DNA of 64,000 nt from Brevibacterium yomogidense (GCF_016107685.1 NZ_JABASY010000004.1:62001-126000), one strand, 5' to 3'. Numbered from the stretch's first letter, positions 1-10,835 are shown. Program-made: numbers and translations. Notes: generated by a model not told the origin, from the sequence alone.

Positions 1-2
1 AG

Positions 3-1235
3 GCCGCGGACGCACTCGAGGCGAAGGTCGAGGACCTCGCACAGCTCACCGCGGTGGACACGGGCAACGCCCTGCGCACGCAGGCGCGCCCCGAAGCGCA
101 GACGCTCGTCGACCTCTTTCGCTTCATGGGCGGTGTCGCCGGTGAGGTGAAGGGCACGGTCCTGCCCGCGGGCGACGACCAGCTGCAGTACACCCGCCGT
201 GAGCCCCTGGGCGTGGTCGCGGGGATCCTCCCGTGGAACTCGCCGCTCATGATCGCGGGCTTCAAGACCCCCGCCGCGCTGGCCGCCGGCAACACGCTGG
301 TGCTCAAGTGCGCGGAGGATGCGCCGCTCACGATCCTCGAGATGGGCCGCATCATCAGCGACATCCTCCCGGCGGGCGTGCTCAACATCGTCACCGGCAA
401 GGGCTCCGTCATCGGTGAGCGCCTGGCCGTCCACCCGGACGTCGCCAAGGTCTCCTTCACCGGTTCGACACCGGTGGGCCGCCACCTGGCAGAGGTCGCG
501 GGGCGCCGCCTCGCGCACACGTCGATGGAGCTGGGCGGCAAGTCGCCCACCGTCGTCTTCCCGGATTCGGACACGGACGAGGTCGCGGACCAGGTGGTCC
601 TCTCCACCCGCTTCGCACGCCAGGGGCAGTCCTGCACGTCCGGCTCGCGCCTCTTCATCCACGAGGACATCTACGATTCGTTCCTCGCGAAGGTCGTCGA
701 CCGCATCTCGAAGATGACGGTGGGCGACCCGCGCGACGAGGCGAGCGACATCGGTGCCGTCAACTCGGAGAAGCAGTGGAACACCATCCAGAGCTACATC
801 GAGATCGGTGAGTCGATGGAGGGCGTCGAGGTCGCCTACGACGGCCGCACGTCACTCGAGGTGGGCGAGCCCGGCTACTACCACGCCCCGATCATCTTCT
901 CGAAGGCGCGCAACGACTGGCAGACCAGCCAGGAGGAGATCTTCGGCCCGGTGCTGTCCGTCATCCCGTGGTCGGACGTCGACGACGTCGTGGACATGGC
1001 GAACGACAGCGAGTTCGGCCTCGCCGCGTTCGTGTTCAGCAAGGACATCGACCGCGCGATCTCGACCGGCAACCGCATCCAGTCCGGCTGGGTCCAGATC
1101 AACCAGGGCGGCGGCCAGATGGTCGGCCAGTCCTACGGCGGCTACAAGCAGTCCGGTCTGGGCCGTGAGGCCTCGCTCGAGGGGATGCTCGAGGGCTTCA
1201 CCCAGATCAAGCAGGTGAACGTCAAGCTGCGTTGA
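3..1235 (+). CDS. aldehyde dehydrogenase (5' truncated by window edge)
   Basis: Oxidises an aldehyde to the carboxylic acid with NAD(P)+; the substrate cannot be told from this part. The reading frame is open back to base 3, so the true start lies before the window and the first Met codon inside (base 54) is internal. The usual family order is visible: the PWNSP segment, the nucleotide-binding FTGS segment, the MELGGKSP glutamate motif, the GQSCTSG segment with the catalytic cysteine, the EIFGPVL motif, and a C-terminal GREASLEGM segment typical of betaine-aldehyde or gamma-aminobutyraldehyde-like enzymes. No functional residue appears to be missing from the visible part. Confidence 0.93.
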   Translation, partial: AADALEAKVEDLAQLTAVDTGNALRTQARPEAQTLVDLFRFMGGVAGEVKGTVLPAGDDQLQYTRREPLGVVAGILPWNSPLMIAGFKTPAALAAGNTLVLKCAEDAPLTILEMGRIISDILPAGVLNIVTGKGSVIGERLAVHPDVAKVSFTGSTPVGRHLAEVAGRRLAHTSMELGGKSPTVVFPDSDTDEVADQVVLSTRFARQGQSCTSGSRLFIHEDIYDSFLAKVVDRISKMTVGDPRDEASDIGAVNSEKQWNTIQSYIEIGESMEGVEVAYDGRTSLEVGEPGYYHAPIIFSKARNDWQTSQEEIFGPVLSVIPWSDVDDVVDMANDSEFGLAAFVFSKDIDRAISTGNRIQSGWVQINQGGGQMVGQSYGGYKQSGLGREASLEGMLEGFTQIKQVNVKLR

Positions 1236-1354
1236 CGGTCGTCCGCATGTCGCCGAGGCGCCGGTCACCTGCGGGGTGACCGGCGCCTCGGCGGTGGGAG
1301 GTGGCCCCGCAGCAGTGAGGTCCGCAGGTAGACTCTGCGGCGAGGGAGGTGTCC

Positions 1355-1645
1355 ATGACGGAGAAGACGCAGGAGCAGGACGCGCAGAACGAGGGCGGCG
1401 AGGGGCTCGCGGAGCTCGACGCCGCCATCCTCGAGTTCGAGCGCACGTGGTTCACGTACGGCGGTGCGAAGGACCACGCGATCCGTGAACGCTTCGACCT
1501 GAGTGCCGGAGCGTACTTCCAGCGTCTGGCCGTCCTCCTGGACGATCCCCGTGCGTACGCGCACGATCCCATTCTCATCAAGCGGCTGCGTCGAATCCGT
1601 GACTCCCGGCAGCGCAGCCGTTCGGACGCCCGCATCGCGCGCTGA
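1355..1645 (+). CDS. DUF3263 family small protein
   Basis: A 96-residue acidic/basic protein of the actinobacterial DUF3263 family. The conserved core runs from the ILEFERTWF segment through the helix-turn-helix-like stretch FDLSAGAYFQRLAVLLDDP to a basic RLRRIRDSRQ tail, which suggests a small DNA-binding protein; the role is not established. A GTG at 1349 is also in frame, but it overlaps the Shine-Dalgarno sequence AGGGAGG (1343-1349), so the ATG at 1355 is the better start. It lies 11 bp before a LytR_C protein gene, a pairing common in Actinobacteria. Confidence 0.85.
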   Translation: MTEKTQEQDAQNEGGEGLAELDAAILEFERTWFTYGGAKDHAIRERFDLSAGAYFQRLAVLLDDPRAYAHDPILIKRLRRIRDSRQRSRSDARIAR

Positions 1646-1656
1646 GGAGTCGACAC

Positions 1657-2262
1657 GTGTCCACATACCCCGAAGACGAATTCGACCGGCTCCCACCCAC
1701 CGGGCGCCGCGGTGCCCACCGGCGGGACGACGGGATCGGCAGGCGCGGTGCCTACGTCCTCATCGCGGTGGTCGCCGTCGTCGCGATCCTCCTGGTCGTC
1801 GGTGTCTTCAACATCATCCGCACCTCCTTCTCTGACCCGGAGGAGCAGGTGGCGCCGCCGGCCGTCGAGCAGACGGAATCGCCTGACGAGGACCCGACGG
1901 AGGATGCCGACGATTCCGTCGCGGCGGTCGACCGGGAGGCGGTCGTCGTCGCCGTGTTCAACGGCTCCGGGGTGACCGGCGCGGGAGCGGCGTTCGCGGA
2001 GGCGACGGAGGCGAACGGCTGGATCGTCGACGAGGTCGGCAACTACCAGACGCCGGATCCGTCCTCGACCGTCTACTACTCCACGGCGGACCAGGAGGTG
2101 CAGGCCGCGGCGCTGGCCGAAGAGCTGGGGATCGAGCAGATCGAGGAGTCGGGCGACTTCTCCGCGGACCTCACCGTCGTTGTCGCGTCCGACATCGCAG
2201 AGCAGGGCCCGCCGGATGCGGGAGGCGGGACGGCCGCACCCGAAGAAGGTGCCGACGGCTGA
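1657..2262 (+). CDS. membrane-anchored LytR_C domain protein
   Basis: A 201-residue protein: a short Arg-rich cytoplasmic N-terminus, one transmembrane helix (about residues 30-52), an acidic Pro/Glu linker (about 60-90), then a C-terminal LytR_C (LytR/CpsA/Psr-associated) domain beginning VVVAVFNGSGV and ending near VVVASDI. The catalytic LCP domain is absent, so it probably has a binding or accessory role at the cell envelope rather than attaching wall polymers itself. The GTG start at 1657 follows GAGGAG by about six bases. It is probably cotranscribed with the DUF3263 gene. Confidence 0.85.
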   Translation: MSTYPEDEFDRLPPTGRRGAHRRDDGIGRRGAYVLIAVVAVVAILLVVGVFNIIRTSFSDPEEQVAPPAVEQTESPDEDPTEDADDSVAAVDREAVVVAVFNGSGVTGAGAAFAEATEANGWIVDEVGNYQTPDPSSTVYYSTADQEVQAAALAEELGIEQIEESGDFSADLTVVVASDIAEQGPPDAGGGTAAPEEGADG

Positions 2263-2440
2263 TCCGACCGGGTCGGCCACCCCGATGGCGAGGCTGATCG
2301 AACGATAATTATAACGAGTCGGTAACGGCAAGTGGGCTTGTCGACTGGTCGCGAGGCTCGGGGCTAGGCTGACCTCTGGCATACAGCGGGGGCGGTCAAT
2401 GGAGGACCGTCGTCGCACGGCAGTGAATGGAGCAGCACGA

Positions 2441-4517
<2,077 letters not shown>

Positions 4518-4540
4518 TCCCAGCCGGCACACCTGCCTGA

Positions 4541-4586
4541 ACGACGGGCGGGAACGACTCCGACAGGAGCCGTTCCCGCCCGTCGT
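4541..4586 (+). terminator. terminator after groEL
   Basis: A 16-bp perfect stem: ACGACGGGCGGGAACG (4541-4556) pairs with its complement at 4571-4586 around a 14-base loop. It stands between groEL (+) and the convergent DUF1707 gene (-) and may serve both. The T-tract is poor. Confidence 0.75.
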
Positions 4587-4651
4587 CATTCATGCGGGAC
4601 AGTCAGTGGATCTCGTCGGCCTCGGGCAGGTGGTCATCCACAAGTGGTGAT

Positions 4652-5362
4652 TCAAGGGGGCTCGTGGTCAGCCCCGGGCTCGTCGTCCCTGCGGGAGCGG
4701 CGGCGGCGCAGGTCACGGCGATCCTCGTCGCGGGACGCAGGGGGCGGCTGAGTGCGGAACGAGCCCGTGTCGTGCTGTGTCTGCTGCGGCCCTTCCAGCT
4801 CCTTGTACTCGCGTGCCTGACGGGTGAGCGCCCGGCGGCGCTCCTCGATGATCTGACTGCGCCTGCTGGCCGTGCTGATGACGCCGATCCCGGTGCCCAG
4901 CATGACGAAGATCGGCCAGAAGCCGGCGAACCCACCGCTGAAGAGACCTGTCGCGAGCCAGATGAGCGTCGTGATGGCGCTGGCACCCACGAAGCTGCTG
5001 AGGCTGGCGCGGAAGACTTTCGCATGGTGTGCGCGGGCCGCGGCTTCGATCTCCGAGGGGGTGGAGGGCGGGGGCGGTTCCAGCGGTTCCAGGGCGGTCC
5101 GCGCGGCCTCAGGCTCTGAGGCGGGATCGGCCGGGTGGGCGTCCAGCACGAGGTCGCTCAGCGGTTCCAGGAGATCGCCCAGGAAGCGCGATCCATCAAC
5201 GGCGGTGAGACGGTCGTCGAACTCGCTGCGGTCCAGCCTGCCGTCCGCATACGCCTCTCCCAGACACTCGCGGACGACGTCGCGGTCCTCGTCGGAGGCG
5301 CGCAGCGACGTGTGCCTTCGTGGATCGAGGCGGAAGCGCGACCAGATCGGACCCTGCGTCAT
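4652..5362 (-). CDS. DUF1707 / 2TM domain membrane protein
   Basis: A 236-residue protein. The N-terminal 50 or so residues form a DUF1707 (SHOCT-like) domain with the consensus ASDEDRDVVRECLGEAYADGRLDRSEFDDRL. After a Pro/Glu linker, a 2TM domain (about residues 118-168) has two membrane helices, followed by a highly charged Arg/Asp/Glu tail. Such proteins are usually regulators or scaffolds at the membrane; the function is unknown. A TATGGT hexamer (complement of 5369-5374) lies exactly six bases before the ATG and there is no Shine-Dalgarno, suggesting a leaderless mRNA. Confidence 0.8.
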   Translation of the reverse strand: MTQGPIWSRFRLDPRRHTSLRASDEDRDVVRECLGEAYADGRLDRSEFDDRLTAVDGSRFLGDLLEPLSDLVLDAHPADPASEPEAARTALEPLEPPPPSTPSEIEAAARAHHAKVFRASLSSFVGASAITTLIWLATGLFSGGFAGFWPIFVMLGTGIGVISTASRRSQIIEERRRALTRQAREYKELEGPQQTQHDTGSFRTQPPPASRDEDRRDLRRRRSRRDDEPGADHEPP

Positions 5363-5451
5363 AGAAGAACCATAGACCTGCAGGCTGAGCGGCGCAGACG
5401 GCCGTCAGGGGCGAATGCTCAGGGCTGGTTGCCTGCGTCTAGCCTGAGGGC

Positions 5452-6198
5452 ATGGGTCTCGTCATCATCCTCATCCTTCTTGCCGTCTTCGTGGGTGCTC
5501 TGGCGCAGCGCATCACCGGGATGGGGTTCGCGCTGGTCTCCGGACCCTTCCTCGTCCTCCTCATCGATCCTCTGGCGGGCGTCGTGCTCGTCAACCTGTG
5601 CGGGTTCACGTCGTCGGTCATCGTCCTGTGGAGGACCTACAGGGAGGTCAACTGGAAGCTTGCGGGGGGCCTCATCCTGGCGGCGACCGTGGGGACCGTG
5701 CCGGGTGCGCTGCTCGCGGTGCTCATGCCTGCCCACGCGCTGGAGGTCTTCATCGGGGCGATCGTCATCGTGTCGCTCACGAGCTCCCTGATCCTCAACC
5801 GGTACGCCCGGCCGGTCTCACGCAATGCAGGCACCGTCGTCGCGGCAGGCCTGGCGTCCGGTGTGATGAACGCGTCCGCCGGTGTGGGGGGTCCCGCGCT
5901 GTCGGCGTTCGCGCTGCTGACCCGGTGGGAGCAGCGGACCTTCGCCGCGACGATCCAGCCGGTGTTCGTCGTCATGGCCGCGAGCTCTGTCATCATGAAG
6001 CTCGTGTTCGACCGCGACGCGTGGCCGGTGCTCGACGGGAGCACCTGGCTGCTCATCCTCGGCGCTCTGGTCGGAGGGCAGGTGCTGGGGGAGTGGCTGT
6101 CGAAGATCATCCCGGTGCACGCGGCCCGCACGGGCATGCTCGTCCTCGCGTTCCTGGGAGGCTTCCTCACGATCGGGCGCGGTATCGGCGTGATGTGA
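5452..6198 (+). CDS. TauE/SafE family sulfite/anion exporter
   Basis: A 248-residue integral membrane protein with about eight helices arranged as two related halves. The first half has the GMGFALVSGPFLVL segment and the second ASAGVGGPALSAFALL, both TauE/SafE signature regions. Family members export sulfite, sulfoacetate or other small organosulfur anions; the substrate here is not known. TAGCCT (5440-5445) lies six bases before the ATG with no good Shine-Dalgarno, so the mRNA is probably leaderless. It has no metabolic neighbour. Confidence 0.85.
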   Translation: MGLVIILILLAVFVGALAQRITGMGFALVSGPFLVLLIDPLAGVVLVNLCGFTSSVIVLWRTYREVNWKLAGGLILAATVGTVPGALLAVLMPAHALEVFIGAIVIVSLTSSLILNRYARPVSRNAGTVVAAGLASGVMNASAGVGGPALSAFALLTRWEQRTFAATIQPVFVVMAASSVIMKLVFDRDAWPVLDGSTWLLILGALVGGQVLGEWLSKIIPVHAARTGMLVLAFLGGFLTIGRGIGVM

Positions 6199-6383
6199 GA
6201 CCAGAGGCCCGGTGCCGGCAGGTCAGGGGCGCTTCAGGCCCCTTCCCGCACGGTGTCGGCACGTGACCCGCTCAGAGCACTTACAGGATGGGCTGGGATA
6301 CTTGTCGACGGAATGACGCCGGTCTGCACCGCCCGTCGCGGGGGTGGCGGCCGATGCGCACACCCTCAGAAAGGTGAGACGGC

Positions 6384-7187
6384 ATGACCTTCGTGTTCCT
6401 CCTGCTTCTTGCGGCCATCGCCGCGGCCTTCTTCCGCGGATCCCGCAACCAGAAGGCACGTGAGCTCGAGGAGCAGGCGGAGGAACTCGACCGGGTGAAG
6501 CGTACGGTCGAAGAGGACGTCGTCGCCTTCGGTGAAGAGGTCGCGGACCTGGACGTCGTCACGGGGGGAGTCGAACTCGATGAGGGTGGACGTCAGGACT
6601 ACTCCCGCGCGATCGATGCATACGACCGGGCGAAGGACCTGCTGGACCGCATCTCCGCCGCGAGCGAAGTGAGTCACGTGACGGAGGCGATCGAAGACGG
6701 ACGGTATGCAGCCAAGTGCGTCCGCGCCCGCGTCGACGGCAAGCCACTTCCGGTCCGCCGTCCCCCCTGCTTCTTCAACCCCCAGCACGGGCCGTCCGTC
6801 GAAGACGTCGACTGGGCGCCCGTGGGCGGGCAGCTCCGTCCGGTCCCCGTGTGTGCGGCGGATGCAGAACGTGTGAGCTGCGGTGCCGAGCCCGCAGTGC
6901 GGACCGTGCCCGTGGGCAACGGTCTGCAGCGGCGCGCGTATTGGGAAGCCGGCCCCGCATACGCTGAATACAATCGCGGCTACTTCAATTCGTACGCCGG
7001 ATCCGGGCTGCTGCCGGGTGTCCTCATGGGCGCCATGATGTTCGGCGGCTTCGGAGGAGGTTGGGACGGCGGCAGCATGGACGGCGGCATGGACAGTGCC
7101 GGCGGGGACATGGGTGGCGACATGGGCGGCGGTTTCGGTGACTTCGGCGGCGATGGCGGCGGATTCTTCGGAGGGCTCGACTTCTGA
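6384..7187 (+). CDS. unrecognised membrane-anchored protein with Gly/Met/Asp-rich tail
   Basis: A 267-residue protein that I cannot name. An N-terminal hydrophobic segment (about residues 2-17) is followed by a helical, coiled-coil-like Glu/Lys/Arg stretch (20-100), a central part with Cys and Pro (the CFFNPQHGPSVEDV segment, about 132-145), more Cys residues, and a Gly-rich C-terminal third of GGMD/GGDMGG repeats ending FFGGLDF. The low-complexity tail resembles those of other actinobacterial stress or surface proteins. The start ATG has AAAGGTGA upstream. Its stop overlaps the start of the S4 protein gene (TGATG), so the two are probably translationally coupled. Confidence 0.7.
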   Translation: MTFVFLLLLAAIAAAFFRGSRNQKARELEEQAEELDRVKRTVEEDVVAFGEEVADLDVVTGGVELDEGGRQDYSRAIDAYDRAKDLLDRISAASEVSHVTEAIEDGRYAAKCVRARVDGKPLPVRRPPCFFNPQHGPSVEDVDWAPVGGQLRPVPVCAADAERVSCGAEPAVRTVPVGNGLQRRAYWEAGPAYAEYNRGYFNSYAGSGLLPGVLMGAMMFGGFGGGWDGGSMDGGMDSAGGDMGGDMGGGFGDFGGDGGGFFGGLDF

Positions 7188-7462
7188 TGGCATCACAGCA
7201 GGGTGAGGACACAGGCACAGTGGCAGACGGGCTTCCGGACGATCTGGAGCGCATCGAGATCCGGGACGAGTCGATCACGATCGGTCAGCTGCTCAAGCTG
7301 CACGGTGTGGCCGGTACGGGCGCGGACGCGAAGGACATGCTCGCGGCGGAAGCGGTGACCGTCAATGATGAGGTCGAGACCCGCCGCGGCGCGAAGATCC
7401 GCCCGGGCGACCTCGTCGATGCCGCGGGCGAACAGTTCACCGTCGTCAGGCGAAAGGGCTGA
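7187..7462 (+). CDS. RNA-binding S4 domain protein (YbcJ/YaaA type)
   Basis: A 91-residue protein made almost entirely of one S4 RNA-binding domain: ITIGQLLKLHGVAGTGADAKDMLAAEAVTVNDE is the helix-turn-helix-beta core and the TRRGAKIRPGDLV loop contacts RNA in family members. These small proteins bind rRNA or tRNA-like structures; the exact target is unknown. The ATG overlaps the stop of the upstream gene by one base, so expression is coupled to it. Confidence 0.85.
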   Translation: MASQQGEDTGTVADGLPDDLERIEIRDESITIGQLLKLHGVAGTGADAKDMLAAEAVTVNDEVETRRGAKIRPGDLVDAAGEQFTVVRRKG

Positions 7463-7495
7463 CCGGTGGCTCCACATGCTGCGACGCCTTTACCC

Positions 7496-7541
7496 CTATG
7501 ACAGCCGCACCTCTATGACAGCCGTATTCCTGTGACGATCC
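7496..7541 (+). repeat. three direct repeats at exact 17-bp spacing
   Basis: CTATGACAGCCG occurs at 7496-7507 and 7513-7524, and a degenerate third copy (CTGTGACGATCC) at 7530-7541. The starts are spaced by exactly 17 bp. The array fills the 88-bp gap between the S4 gene and the DUF7010-like gene. Confidence 0.6.
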
Positions 7542-7550
7542 TCCAGAGCG

Positions 7551-8105
7551 ATGCCGACGACTCTTGACCGGCTGCGTGCCGATTTCGATGCTCAAGCAGG
7601 GAGGTCTCTCGCTCTTCCTCTCGCAGGAGCGATCGTCTGGGCCGCCGTCGGTGTCGTCTCCCTCTTCCTGAGTCCGAGGGTCGCGACCTTCGTGCTCATC
7701 ATCGGCACGGGTGCGATCTTCCCGGTCGGCATGCTGCTCGCCCGCCTGCTGCACGAGAAGCTGCTCAGCAACTCCAATCCTCTCGCCACGCTCATGGCGA
7801 TGTGCGTTCTCATGGTGAACCTCCTGTGGGCGGTCCATCTCACGCTGCTGTTCGAGGCACCGACGCTGGTGCCTCTCACACTCGGGATCGGTCTGGGGCT
7901 CCACTGGATCGTCTTCTCGTGGATCATCCGGCATCCGATGGGGATCATCCACGCGGTCGCCCGAACGGTTCTCGTCACGGCCGCCTGGTGGACCCTCCCC
8001 GATCATCGGGTGGGAGCGGTCGCTGCGGCCGTGGTGGTCACCTACGTGTATTCGGTCGTCGTCCTGCGCACACGCGAACTCAACATGATCGACGACGTCG
8101 GCTGA
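7551..8105 (+). CDS. DUF7010-like integral membrane protein
   Basis: A 184-residue protein with five or six predicted membrane helices. A charged N-terminus (MPTTLDRLRADFDAQ) is followed by a helix ending in FLSP, then the segment TGAIFPVGMLLARLL and a later GIGLGLHWIVFSWII, a pattern I associate with the DUF7010 family. The function is unknown. No strong Shine-Dalgarno is seen. It is convergent with the pspAB end of the minus-strand stress block. Confidence 0.65.
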   Translation: MPTTLDRLRADFDAQAGRSLALPLAGAIVWAAVGVVSLFLSPRVATFVLIIGTGAIFPVGMLLARLLHEKLLSNSNPLATLMAMCVLMVNLLWAVHLTLLFEAPTLVPLTLGIGLGLHWIVFSWIIRHPMGIIHAVARTVLVTAAWWTLPDHRVGAVAAAVVVTYVYSVVVLRTRELNMIDDVG

Positions 8106-8124
8106 GTCGGGCTCACCGCTACGC

Positions 8125-8700
8125 TCAGCGGTCCATGCCGGGGGCGTCCCACAGGGGCGACCACTTCGACATGTCCTTCTCCACGGGGAGATCCTCGTCC
8201 AGCACTCCGCGCAGCTGGATCTCGAAGGGGCTGTCGCGCTGGTGGCGGGCCCGCTGGACGAACGGGTAGAAAGTGCCCCGCTTGTAGAGGTAGACGAGCG
8301 CGATCGTCCTGCCGTCGGGGGCGCGGAAGTACACGGTCGAGCACAGGAGCATCGGTCCGAAGCCCTGCGCTTCGAGAGCCGCGTTCACCGCATGGAGGCT
8401 CGTCACGAGGTCGGGGGTGCTCGCCGCCTGCTGCTGGACGACCTGCCACGTGTAGCCGTACCCGTCGTTCACCTGGGTGACGTCCGTGTTCGGGTCCGCG
8501 GAGATGAGGGCGCGCGCCTCCTGCTCCGCGCGGTCGAACGCACCGCCCTCGACCTCCCGGAAGGCGACCGCGCCCACACCCGTCGCGGTGATGCCGGAGC
8601 GGGCCTCGAGTGTCAGCGCTGCGGGTGGCACGGCGAAGAGATCGTCGAGGTTGGGCTCCTTCGGCTTGGAGCGGCCGAGCAGTGCGTCGAAGAATCCCAT
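8125..8700 (-). CDS. pspAB: PspA-associated protein PspAB
   Basis: A 191-residue cytoplasmic protein recognised by its start MGFFDALLGRSKP and by its place as the last gene of a pspA-pspAA-htpX-pspAB cluster. The body contains a conserved central fold (about residues 30-130) and a PFxQRARHQRDSPFE-like region; the biochemical role is unknown. It lies 73 bp after htpX on the same strand and is probably cotranscribed. Confidence 0.85.
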   Translation of the reverse strand: MGFFDALLGRSKPKEPNLDDLFAVPPAALTLEARSGITATGVGAVAFREVEGGAFDRAEQEARALISADPNTDVTQVNDGYGYTWQVVQQQAASTPDLVTSLHAVNAALEAQGFGPMLLCSTVYFRAPDGRTIALVYLYKRGTFYPFVQRARHQRDSPFEIQLRGVLDEDLPVEKDMSKWSPLWDAPGMDR

Positions 8701-8772
8701 CGGAGAGGCTTTCGTGTGGAGGGGTGAGGAATCCCCCGCCCGCGTGCGGTGCGGACGGGGTCCCGGTGGGGG

Positions 8773-9663
8773 TCAGAATTCGGTGGAGAGCTGCTTGCTG
8801 ATCTTGTCGAGCTGTGCCAGTCGCTTCTCCAGGCTGGGGTGCGTCGAGAAGGCGCCGCCCAGGTTGAAGAAGGCCAGGTGCGCGGCGCCGGCGGTCTCTC
8901 GCAGGTCCTGCTTCGGTATCTTCTGCGTCTGTCCGCTGATCTTCACGAGTGCGGACGCCAGGGTCGACGGGCTGCCGGTGAGGAGGGCGGCAGCACGGTC
9001 GGCTGCGAGCTCCCGGTAGCGGGAGAGGACGCGGATGAGCAGGAAGCTCAGTGCGTAGACGACGACGCCGACGAGCATGAGGAGCAGCTGGATCGGCACC
9101 CCGTTGTTGTTGCCGCGCGAACGCCCCCCGGTGAAGAAGAACGTCCGCATCATGAGGCTCGCCACGATGCCGGTGACGCCGGCGACCGTCATGACCGTCA
9201 CGTCACGGTGGGCGACGTGGGAGAGCTCATGGGCGAGCACCGCCTCGACCTCTTTGGGCTCCAGCTCGTTCAGCAGCCCGCGGGTGACGGCAATGACGGA
9301 GTGCTCGGGGGAGCGGCCGGTCGCGAACGCGTTCGGGACCATCGTGTCGGAGAACGCGACCCGGGGCTTCGTCATATCGGCCTGCTGGCACAGGCGATCG
9401 ACCAGGCTGTGCAGCTCCGGTGCCTGTTGTGGGGTCACGACGCGGGCGCCCATCGCCTTGATCGCCACGGAGTCGGAGAAATACCACTGGAACCAGAAGA
9501 TGCCGACGGACAGGGCGATGGCGAGGATGACCCCGCCCGTGCTCCTGCCGAGGATCCACCAGATCGCGGCGACCAGCACGACGTAGATCAGTCCGTTGAG
9601 GAACATGGTGAGGCCCATGCGGGCGGACAGCCCTGCGTCCTTGGGGAATCGCGTGCGCGCCAT
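8773..9663 (-). CDS. htpX: zinc metalloprotease HtpX
   Basis: A 296-residue M48 membrane protease that degrades misfolded membrane proteins. It has two N-terminal membrane helices (about 18-40 and 45-62), the catalytic zinc motif HELSH (residues 145-149), and two further helices near 156-175 and 190-210. The ELAADRAAA segment supplies the third zinc ligand. Length and topology are normal. It sits between pspAA and pspAB on the minus strand, the arrangement expected for an actinobacterial phage-shock cluster. Confidence 0.95.
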   Translation of the reverse strand: MARTRFPKDAGLSARMGLTMFLNGLIYVVLVAAIWWILGRSTGGVILAIALSVGIFWFQWYFSDSVAIKAMGARVVTPQQAPELHSLVDRLCQQADMTKPRVAFSDTMVPNAFATGRSPEHSVIAVTRGLLNELEPKEVEAVLAHELSHVAHRDVTVMTVAGVTGIVASLMMRTFFFTGGRSRGNNNGVPIQLLLMLVGVVVYALSFLLIRVLSRYRELAADRAAALLTGSPSTLASALVKISGQTQKIPKQDLRETAGAAHLAFFNLGGAFSTHPSLEKRLAQLDKISKQLSTEF

Positions 9664-9741
9664 CTGCGGCTCCTTTCGGTGAGGCGAGGGGGGGGGAACG
9701 CTGCGGGGCCGGATCCTTGCGGACCCGGCCCAGGGGCGTCA

Positions 9742-10023
9742 TCAGTCGTTGGGGATGAAGCCGTCGCCGTTCAGCATTTCGCGGATCTCGTCGAGAGTCG
9801 CGTCCTCACCGGGCACCAGGATGTCGGACGAGCCCAGGTAGTCGTCCGGCACGGCGGCGCCCTTGGCCGTGATGAAGTCGTGCAGGCGCTTCAGGGCATC
9901 ACGCACGGTGGTCTCATCGCCCTGTTCCACGGCGCGCTCCACCTCGTCGTCGAAGCCCTGCAGCACGGACTGCTCCACGTCGGACAGGTCGAACTGGCCT
10001 TCTCCCATGATGCGGATGATCAT
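9742..10023 (-). CDS. pspAA: PspA-associated protein PspAA
   Basis: A 93-residue protein starting MIIRIMGEGQFDL, the typical PspAA start, with a helical middle segment and an acidic C-terminus. PspAA proteins accompany PspA in Actinobacteria and probably modulate its assembly; this is family knowledge, not seen here. Its ATG overlaps the pspA stop by four bases (ATGA), so it is translated coupled to pspA. Confidence 0.9.
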   Translation of the reverse strand: MIIRIMGEGQFDLSDVEQSVLQGFDDEVERAVEQGDETTVRDALKRLHDFITAKGAAVPDDYLGSSDILVPGEDATLDEIREMLNGDGFIPND

Positions 10024-10835
10024 GCCTGTCCACCCCCCTGCCCCGGCTGCTGCTCACCGGTCTGAGGAGCGTCGTCCGCGTCGGACACCACGGCGTCCTC
10101 CGCTTCCAGCGCGGCACGCGGGGCGCCTGCGGATCCGCCGGGCAGGGATTCGCGCATCCGCTGCAGCTCGATCTCGACGTCCTGGTCGGACGACAGGGAG
10201 TCCAGCTGCGCGGCGATGTCGTCCTGCGGGGTGCCGGACAGGTCGTCGAGAGCCCCGGACGCGATGAGTTCGTCGACCGCACCCGCACGGGCCTGCAGCG
10301 CCGCGGTCTTGTCCTCCGCCCGCTGGATGGCCATGCCCACGTCGCCGAACTCTTCGGAGATGCCGGTGAACGCTTCGCCGATCTTCGTCTGTGCCTCTGC
10401 GGCGTTGTACGTCGCCTTGAGGGTCTCCTTGCGGGTGCGGAACGCGTCGACCTTCGCCTGGAGGCGCTGCGAGGCGGTCGTGAGCTTCTGCTCCTCCTGC
10501 ACGAGGTTCTGGTGCTGGCTCTGCAGGTCGTTGATCTGCTGGGAGAGGCCCGACTTGCGGCTCAGGGCTTCACGCGCGAGGTCCTCGCGGTTGATCTCCA
10601 GCGCTTTCTGCGCCTGTCCCTGCAGCTTGTTCTGCTGCTGCTCGAGTTGCCCCATCTGCAGTTCGAGCCGCTTGCGGCTGGTGGCGACATCCGCGACGCC
10701 GCGACGCACCTTCTGGAGGAGCTCGAGCTGCTTCTTGTACGAGTAGTCGAGTGTCTGGTTGGGATCCTCCATCCGGTCGAGGGCCTTGTCCGCCTTCGCG
10801 CCGAATATTGTCTTGATGCGCTGGAAGATGCTCAT
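10020..10835 (-). CDS. pspA: phage shock protein A (PspA/IM30 family)
   Basis: A 271-residue peripheral membrane protein of the PspA/IM30/Vipp1 family, which forms ESCRT-III-like assemblies that support a stressed cytoplasmic membrane. The amphipathic N-terminal helix (MSIFQRIKTIFGAKADKALD) is followed by a long coiled coil rich in Gln/Glu/Lys/Leu (about 25-190). The tail is acidic and Gln/Gly-rich. The frame is open far upstream but only this ATG gives the family N-terminus; a GGAG lies 11 bases before it. Confidence 0.95.
   Translation of the reverse strand: MSIFQRIKTIFGAKADKALDRMEDPNQTLDYSYKKQLELLQKVRRGVADVATSRKRLELQMGQLEQQQNKLQGQAQKALEINREDLAREALSRKSGLSQQINDLQSQHQNLVQEEQKLTTASQRLQAKVDAFRTRKETLKATYNAAEAQTKIGEAFTGISEEFGDVGMAIQRAEDKTAALQARAGAVDELIASGALDDLSGTPQDDIAAQLDSLSSDQDVEIELQRMRESLPGGSAGAPRAALEAEDAVVSDADDAPQTGEQQPGQGGGQA

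Noticed and set aside
2338-2370. Promoter of csp (TTGTCG ... TAGGCT)
   Set aside because: The spacer is 21 bp, too long for confidence; the true promoter is probably in the 2262-2440 leader but was not fixed.
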